This document shows, one piece after another, positions 57,415-64,000 of a stretch of 64,000 bases of DNA. The DNA lies in NCBI GenBank assembly GCA_014904845.1, contig MU119291.1, forward strand, positions 1 through 64,000, in the 5' to 3' direction. The notes below the pieces were generated by a model, which saw only the letters and a program-made list of their open reading frames with translations, was not told the origin of the DNA and ran no database searches. Within the stretch, counting starts at the first letter, position 1. Each line of letters starts with the position of its first letter. A program made the translations under genes and the position numbers. Source of the DNA: Acephala macrosclerotiorum. Lineage: Eukaryota; Ascomycota; Leotiomycetes; Helotiales; Mollisiaceae.

Positions 57415-58768
57415 GAAGATTCTCGGGCAACATGCGAAAGAGCGTTATACTGTGAGGAAGGTCCTCTATTTGTGTGACGGCGATGAAATATCCAGCTTTC
57501 GAGATATGAAAGAATTGTGGGAAGCGAGGTCCTGGCGTTAGGCTATGGTGACTACTAGAGATAGCTTGGGATGGTATAGCCCCAACAATCATGGGTGAGT
57601 GGACGATGAGGTGAATGTACGGCATATGGATGCTGAGGAGATATGCAACATCGTTGAGCTTAGCTGGGAAACAGCTTTCGTAGATATGAAAGAACGTGAA
57701 TATACAGCATCGTGGGACGTGACCAAGTAGACTCGCCTGCTACTAAACGTGCAAATGCGATGCCCCACTGTCTTGCATTGAATCTCGGATCCACCTTTGG
57801 GGCAACAAATCCTTATCATGGGTCTTGAACTATGACCCCAAATACTGTACAACGACTGGATCCCAGGGTGTGTCCGAAATGTACTCACAGAGAGATGAAT
57901 AGAGTCATGGGGCGTCTTGATGAAGCTGGCTCTGGGCATGGAATAGGCATATCGGGTCAAAATCGCCTGTTATCTTCCAGAACTTTCATTGAGGGACAGA
58001 TAGGAGGGTGCGGAGGCTGGACGAGTGTCTAAATTCATTGAGCTCAGCTAGAAACAGGGCACACGTGATACATAGATGAAATAGAAAACAAATGGCAATA
58101 ACAAAATATCATGAAGAGTAAGCTTGCTGTCTAGATTGAAAGGTCCCTTGCTGTATACCTAACGACCACTTGCGTTTCTAATTTGCCTTGCAATTCTATG
58201 ATGCCTTGCGCGTGATGATTTCCTTTCCAACCAAAGCACTTTAGCACTCAGCCAGAGGCTGATGATAGATACATTTGCTGAACCATAAACCATAAACACA
58301 TTCAGAAGAGAAGTAGTGGAATATGAGGAAACTTCCTATGAGTAATAAGGAGCTCGAGAGGTCAGGTTTGACGGGTCCAGTGAATGAACGAAAGCAGCTA
58401 GTACTATCCAGAAGCCAGGGAATCTATTATTTCTGGCAAAGCGGGACCTCTTTCGTAGATCTACAGTATCTTGTTCTACACGAGTGAGTCTTTGTATTAC
58501 TGTAGATGTATTGTTATCGAAACCTGAAGGGCGACGTTGGACGAAAGGGATCAATTTCAGGGGTTTCACGCTAGCGGAGCTTCGACTGCCGATTGTCTCC
58601 ACCACAGCTTCAAACCACATCTCGAGCTTGCAACCAGCAATTGCCTCAGCGCATCAAATCCCACGCACTTTACGACTCCAGAGAAAACCGCTGCCGCGAG
58701 CAGGTTCGCCTCCAGCCACCAATTCTCCTCGCCTTCTGCTAACGCGTCTTCCCAGCTCCAACACAACA
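57415..58768. other. Spacer, no recognised gene
   Basis: No recognisable coding features. The last 250 bases form the probable leader of the EBP-like gene, where open frames continue upstream of its ATG. Confidence 0.45.
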
Positions 58769-59600
58769 ATGTCCTCTTCAATAATGGACCAACTCGACCA
58801 GACCACAATCGCCTCCCTCCTCGCCGTCCTCCTCCTCCTAAACTCTGCATTCGTCCTCTCCCAACGAGTTCTCCCCAAACAAACCCCTGGCCGTCTGCGC
58901 GTATTATTCGTCTGGCACGCCTTCGATTTCCTAATCCACACCTTATTCGAAGGTTCCTTCCTCTACAACTGTTTCTTCGCCTCTGCTCCTTTCGACCCTG
59001 CTGTTCATCATCCTGCTCTTATAACGAATTTTTTGAATGATAGTGGGAGGGTATATGGCAGCGCGTATGGGAATAATTGGGCGAGTAAACTTTGGATGGT
59101 GTATGCGAAGGCGGATAGGAGGTGGGGGCAGGCGGATTTGACGGTTATTAGTTTGGAGTTGTTAACTGTTTTTGGGGCTGGTCCGCTTGCGTTATATATA
59201 TGCTACGCTATAAGCAAGAGGAACCCGATGGTGGGGTTTTGGATGGTTGTTTTGGCTACTGGAGAGCTTTATGGAGGTTTGTTTCCTCTTCTTTTCCCCC
59301 TCTTACCTCGTGCTGGTTTTATATTTCTGTAGAGTTTGAAGCATGGTACTGATGTCTGCGAAAATAGGATTTATGACCTTCTGCCCCGAATGGCTAACCG
59401 GCAACCAAAACCTCGACGCAAGCAACTTCATGTTCAAATGGGTCTACCTGGTCTTCTTCAACATGCTCTGGGTCTTCCTACCGCTGTATGCAATGTGGTA
59501 TTCATTCGGGGACATGTATAATGCGTTCATGGTCCGGAATGGGGTTGTCCTTGCGAAGTTAGAGATGGAGAGGAAGAAGGCGGAGGGGAAGTCGAAATAG
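58769..59600 (+). CDS. EXPERA/emopamil-binding (EBP-like) membrane protein
   Basis: Two exons (58769-59276, 59368-59600) give 246 residues. The start ATG was chosen where the EBP-like protein begins; the upstream in-frame extension is Ser/Arg-rich and unlikely. Four hydrophobic segments and the EXPERA core HAFDFLIHTLFEGSFLYN (His about 50 and 57, Glu about 61) are present, followed by KLWMVYAKADRRWGQADLTV, LELLTVFGAGPL and FCPEWLTGN. Related enzymes are sterol delta8-delta7 isomerases in plants and animals. Fungi use the unrelated Erg2 for that step, so this may act on another sterol or have another role. ER membrane expected. Intact. Confidence 0.88.
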
Positions 59601-60250
59601 AGGCTGGATGTGAGGGATGGAACTGCTGTTGTACGAATTGATGGTTGTAATGAACACTGAGGGAGTATAGAGAGAGGTATCGATATTGGATCTTAGGATG
59701 TGGTATGAATGAATATGTGGGCTTTAGGACGACACGGCCAGCTACAGTGGCGTATAAAATAATGAATATTTGTCTCTAGGAATTGGGTGCTGCCAAAGAT
59801 TGCTAACCTTCCAGCCGTTATCGTTTCATGATTGTTATCTCTACCTCAGAGGAAGTTTCCTCCCCCCATTCCCTTTAATCTTATATCTGCTTTATATGCT
59901 TCTGCATTGTTCCTCGCTCTCTCGATCATTCAAGGAGCTGTCAAAAACACAAGGCGATGTTCGAATCGAAGAAATTTCAAAGTCAACGTTTGGATAAGCT
60001 GTGCTGTCTAACTTTAGTCTCGTCCTGAAAGAATCAGATCTCCCCTAGGAAAAATCCAGCATCCGACGACCAACGCCCATTTTTAATGCAAAGTCAACGT
60101 CGAGAACAGCACCGCCCTCTATCCTCTACTTTCCCGCGAGTAGGGTCTTACCCCCAGGAAACAACCCTGCACTATCACCGATGCCGCTTGAAGTCTGATC
60201 AAGGTTACCCCTCAATCTACCACCACCACCATTCTGAACAACCCAACCCC
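59601..60250. other. Convergent spacer
   Basis: 3' regions of two convergent genes; no recognised gene. Confidence 0.45.
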
Positions 60251-61276
60251 TCAACAACTATCCATCCGATTGATAACGTTATAATTCCCATTATCAAACA
60301 TCTGTCCGCAACTATGCCACCCATCACCCCACATCACATGACAGAAATCAATGATCTGACCCGCGTAAAAGGCGACGTCTTTGCATGAGATCACCAGGTC
60401 CCATTCGTTGTCGTTGCAGAGGTAGATGGCTGCGTCGTAGGAGCAGGATACTCGGACGCTGTTTTTGTTTTCGTTAGTCCTGATTTTAGTTCAAGTTTGG
60501 GTTGGATAGTCGGTGGATTGGGGAAGGGAAAGGGAGGATAGAATAAGGAAAGAAAGTCCCGGCAAGGCTAGGATACTTCAAAACGCTGGGAAGGAAAGGT
60601 GAGGTGCGAAAGTGTGCGAGAGAGAAAAAAGGAAGAATATGAGCGTACCAATTCCCAGGTCCACCACCCGTATTACAAACCCCTTGGAAATTATTCAAAT
60701 AATCGATTCCCTGTCGAAGAGTCTGAACAAGTCCAGGCAACCAGTTCCATTGTCCTTGAATAGGGCAACAGTAGTGATCTCCTCTTGGACTTGGGTCGCG
60801 GGTATCGAATTGGCTGAGATCGCGAGTTGGGTTGGTGGTGTTGAGTAAGTTCGCGTTGGTTTCGGTATTGAACTTGGCGACGGCTTCGGGATACTGTGAG
60901 GTGAAGTTTGCGTACATTTCCTTCGTTTCTCAATGTCAGTTTTGCTTTTGGTAATTGAAGGGATCGGGGAAGGTTGGAATTAGAGGTATGGATGGGGAGG
61001 TGAAATAACGTACCTCGACAGTCCCCTCCATCTCAACGTAAACACCATGAATCATGCCCTTGAAGCCCATGGATCCGGAGATCGTATATCCTTCGATTTG
61101 GGAAGCGGTTCGGACGGCGAGACCGGAGACGACGATCTGGGGTTATTTGTTAGTTTTAGGGAATGGAATGGATTGGATTGGATTTGATGGAGGGTGGGGG
61201 GAGACACTGAGAGACTGACCATGGGGATCAGGGTTAGGAGGAGGAGGAGGAGGTTTGGGAGGGTGGGGAGTGGCAT
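60251..61276 (-). CDS. Secreted Cys-rich protein of a conserved fungal family
   Basis: Four exons on the minus strand (61220-61276, 61014-61136, 60649-60920, 60251-60458) join in phase to 219 residues. It starts with a Leu-rich signal peptide (MPLPTLPNLLLLLLTLIPM). Conserved blocks are GYTISGSMGFKGMIHGVYVE, HYCCPIQGQWNWLPG, VCNTGGGPGNC, VRVSCSYDAAIYLCNDN and a C-terminal C-x(n)-C pattern ending NRMDSC. Eight or more Cys suggest disulfides. I recall similar secreted proteins in many ascomycetes without a named domain or function. A TATA-like TCTATAAAAC is at about 61453-61460. Intact. Confidence 0.78.
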
Positions 61277-62472
61277 TTTGAATGGGGTTGTTTGTTCGGG
61301 GCTGGGAGTTGATGGGTTGTTTCTTGGCTGAAGGGTAGAGTTCTTTGATGAAGTGATGGTGTGGTCGCCACTACTAAGGAATAGTGGAAGCTTGAGAGTT
61401 TGAAAGTATGAGATTTTATGAGGGAAGGTTGAAGTTGGACTGGGGAGGGAGTTTTATAGAGGCCTGAGCTGACGCCTTAGGGGTTCGGAAGGATCGAACA
61501 GATTGAGGCTATTACCTTGCACAATTAGTGAATTAATTTATGAGCTGCGAACTCGAATGGTATCTTGACACCTTCCTTGGCTCCCTATCTCCCAACCTTG
61601 TCTGACCTTTCTTGATCTACTGTCCGTGACCGATAACAAGTGTTGGGTGATTCTAGAAAGCTTTACTATAAGAAATATCTCATCCAACATCTTCTCCTAT
61701 TGTCCATGGCAGTCTTGGAGATTGGAAACGCTACTTTGAGCCATTGCGCAGAGAAGTCAAAGACGTGCCAGAAGTCAGCAAACGATCATTCATTTGAAAC
61801 AGAAGACGGTATCCAGAGCGCCTATATTTGTGACATATTTGAAGAGGCAACGAGTTGAACATGAACTACAATCAGAGGAACCGCCAAAGCTAAGTGTGCA
61901 AATGCCCGTGATTAAAAGACTTTCCTCAAAGGAATTTCGTTGACTTGGAGCCAAGAGAGGACCTCGGTCCGGTGGTATCATTGCATTGCTGTTAGTTAGA
62001 ACTGAGACTAGGAGCAAAAGAGGGCGAGATGCGGGTGTGCGTTAGGGGTCATGAAGAGGAAGAGCAAGGAAGAGCAAGTAGCCTAGGCGAACGGACTTGT
62101 GCAGGAGCCGGAATATCTTACTTCGAAGCATGTACCAGACTCCACACGACACCAACACGATAGATTCACAGAACAAAGCATCAAAATATGTTTCCTAGGA
62201 ACAAAAGTACGACTTAACAATATTGCAAGGTCGGTCATTAAGTCACGAAAATCACAATCACAATTCAAAGGCAAAAATTGTTTGACAAAGCGTTGAGATT
62301 GCTCTACCAGAGGGTATTGGGTGTGATCAGATCACAAATCCACGAATGCTATCCACCTAGCGTTCCAAGCCAGCTATCCATCCATCCATTCCCAGACGCC
62401 AAATGAAATCCATACCAGTCATTCATCCATCATCGTATAAATGAGGTGTCGGTTGATGTATAGGTTGAGTAT
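61277..62472. other. Spacer, no recognised gene
   Basis: Includes promoter of the Cys-rich protein. An ORF at 61640-61858 has no recognised features. Confidence 0.45.
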
Positions 62473-62836
62473 CTAGTGCTTAGCAGCCTCTGTTTAAATA
62501 TTAGCATATGTTTGTGTAGGTGCATGTGGTAGGAGAAGGAAACATACCCTTGTGGACATCAGCCTTGGTCTCGTGGGAGGTTTGGTCGAACTTGTCTCCA
62601 ACGGCATCCTTGGCGGCGGTGACACGGCTGCTGATGGAAGCATCAGAGTCCTTGGCGACTTGCTTGTTGGCCTCCTTGGAGGCTTGAGCACCGGTACCCT
62701 GGACGGACTCGGCGACGTAGTTGGCGGCGTTCTGGACGGAAGAAGTCAGTAAAGATCGAAGCATGGAAGATTAGGAGAAAAGCATCTAATGAAGAGATGC
62801 TGCTGAGGAAGAAGAGCTTACCTTGATGGTCTCCAT
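62473..62836 (-). CDS. grg1: Glucose-repressible/clock-controlled stress protein (GRG1/CCG-1 type)
   Basis: Three exons on the minus strand (62822-62836, 62548-62731, 62473-62489) encode 71 residues: METIK, then NAANYVAESVQGTGAQASKE, KDSDASISSRVTAAKDAVGD, ETKADVHK and EAAKH. This matches almost end to end the small, hydrophilic Neurospora grg-1/ccg-1 family, induced by glucose starvation, stress and the clock. The exact molecular role is not established. The first exon is only 15 nt. An ATG inside intron 1 starts a longer false ORF and should not be used. Confidence 0.95.
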
Positions 62837-62952
62837 TGTGACTGAAGGGCTGTTTGCTTGAAACTTTTTTGGTTTGAGTGTAGTTGAGTTGAAGTTTGGA
62901 AGATGTGATAGTTGATGAAAAGAAGAAAAGGTTGAAGGGGTAGATGAGGGGT

Positions 62953-62960
62953 CTTATAAA
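62953..62960 (-). promoter_or_regulatory. TATA-like element of the GRG1-type gene
   Basis: TTTATAAG on the minus strand, about 120 nt upstream of the ATG at 62836, where strong fungal stress genes carry their TATA box. Confidence 0.5.
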
Positions 62961-63744
62961 CTCCTCACGGTCGGTCGAAGCCTTCGCAAGGCTCTAGCCC
63001 ATGACGTCGCCAGCATCATATGAAGCAGAGAAGAGAATAGGGGCAATCAGTCGTCATCCAAAAGAGGTAAGAGAGAAATCCGAGGAGAGCGCCACAAGCA
63101 CTAGGACACTAAGAGGCTCGACGTCAGCGGGGAGGATAGGTGGCTTGTGATTGGCTCGCTAAATATTCTACCCCTCGAAACCCCTATACGTCATTGACAA
63201 ACTAAACCAACTCGCCAAGCCCCTCAATCAGCTGTAACAAGCAAGCAAAGAACTATCACGGAATGAGTTTAACCTTCAAACTCCCTAATGTGGCTGTGCC
63301 AACTTTTGCCATCTAGAGCAATTGCATGTGTCACGAACTCTTTCTTGCAAGTGGATGGGGTGACGGAGCCCAGGTCCGCTGAGATCTGAAGCTGATGAAA
63401 GCAGGATGATCCGAGGCATCGAGCATGCTCTTGCATTTCCGGCCCCGTCCCTACCCGCTATGGAGAGCTCTGTTTGCCCTTGGAGCGAATGGCACCTGTC
63501 ACTTCGCACAGAGATCTGTCCTCAGGGGCAAAATGCAGTCTCATGTGATGCTCAGATTCAGAAAATTGCGCAATCATGGCCTTTGCGTGCATATCCAAGG
63601 ATGCAGAATCGGTTTCTTGAATCTGCATCCTTTCGATTCCGATCCGTACCCAAGGCGTCGTTTTTCAACATCGAGTTCCACTTGCCCACATGGGCGTTTG
63701 GAGGATCACGAGATGGAGCTCCATATGTATGGATGCGTCTAGAC
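62961..63744. other. Spacer, promoter of the GRG1-type gene
   Basis: Holds part of an unrecognised 192-codon plus-strand ORF (63406-63984), probably not coding. Nothing else seen. Confidence 0.4.
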
Positions 63745-64000
63745 TTAGTAGTTTGCTTCGTGGCTGTCAAGCCCGTCAGGTTGTTGCTTAGCTTCCACGG
63801 GATGATGCGCTTCCAAGGAACGTGGAAAGGTACTCACCTTGAAAGTCCCGTGTGTCCAGCCTCGGTGTTGCAAACAGAGAAGGTGAGGACGACGCCGGAC
63901 GCCGACGAGACTGATTGCTGGAGCTTCACGTTGTTTCGAGAACCTTCAGTGGTAAAATTTCCTCCTACGACGAACTTCTCTTGAGAAAGCTCCATCAGTA
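63745..64000 (-). CDS. 3' end of a gene running off the window (tentative)
   Basis: The minus strand from the window edge to 63838 reads as a protein-like exon (KFVVGGNFTTEGSRNNVKLQ, ASGVVLTFSVCNTEAGHTGL) ending at a GTGAGT donor. An acceptor CAG at 63764-63766 would add SHEANY and a stop at 63745. The 5' part is outside the window. It competes with a 192-codon plus-strand ORF over the same bases. No family recognised. Confidence 0.3.

Noticed and set aside
58537..59040. 167-codon plus-strand ORF overlapping the EBP-like gene
   Set aside because: Out-of-frame shadow, Pro/Ser/Arg-rich; the EBP-like frame has the conserved motifs and splices in phase.
62501..62764. Longer 87-codon version of the GRG1-type protein starting inside intron 1
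   Set aside because: The family begins METIK, supplied by the 15-nt first exon; the longer start and end are intron read-through.
63406..63984. 192-codon plus-strand ORF at the right end
   Set aside because: No known motifs or signal; the opposite strand has a more protein-like exon with a proper donor. Not certain.
1..64000. tRNA, rRNA or CRISPR features
   Set aside because: Looked for tRNA B-box/T-loop motifs and regularly spaced repeats; none convincing. CRISPR is not expected in a fungal nuclear genome.

Overview
The window looks like nuclear DNA of a filamentous ascomycete, probably Leotiomycetes-like (the class is inference from gene content). The evidence is short spliceosomal introns (mostly 45-140 nt, GTAAGT-type donors, CTAAC-like branch sites), fungus-specific families (HET, 2EXR, DUF3723, Pth11-like rhodopsin-domain, RTA1, GRG1/CCG-1, BBE oxidases, CE16 esterase), and blocks of extreme AT content whose surviving cytosines are almost all in CpG. 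That last feature is the footprint of a RIP-like C-to-T process that spared CpG.

Layout. 1-6838 is an AT-rich gene desert. 6839-9770 is a transition zone with a small two-exon ORF and a broken DUF3723 gene. 9774-17814 holds three apparently functional genes: a secreted berberine-bridge-type FAD oxidase, a rhodopsin-domain membrane protein and a cytochrome P450. A second AT-rich block (14.1-15.3 kb) lies between the last two. 18.0-19.3 kb is a CE16/GDSL esterase pseudogene split by a 475-bp Tc1/mariner-type element with a TA duplication. 20.26-21.59 kb is a gene of a family often labelled 'geranylgeranyl pyrophosphate synthetase' whose motifs look like PD-(D/E)XK. 22.18-23.16 kb looks like a degraded hAT-type element. 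23.4-28.5 kb is a run of pseudogenes: 2EXR, an unrecognised gene, RTA1 and a Zn2Cys6 factor.

29.3-44.9 kb is mostly intact: class II aldolase facing a cytochrome-b5/FMN lactate-dehydrogenase-type enzyme, a broken beta-propeller gene, a GPI-type PEBP protein, a DUF7730-like protein, a small Cys-rich protein, a second FAD oxidase, thioredoxin (one frameshift) and a HET gene. 45-49 kb is broken again (2EXR, DUF8021/SnoaL-like, unknown secreted gene). 49.97-51.19 kb is an intact 2EXR gene, followed by a HET gene with one nonsense codon. The last 10 kb has a small secreted protein, an EBP-like (EXPERA) sterol-isomerase-family gene, a secreted Cys-rich protein, a GRG1-type stress protein and possibly the 3' end of one more gene.

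The genes do not form one pathway. The picture is an accessory, repeat-influenced region where RIP-like mutation and transposon insertion have inactivated many secreted, regulatory and incompatibility-type genes, with intact metabolic genes between. Exon coordinates were derived by hand from splice signals and reading phase; domain calls are from recognition, not from searches.
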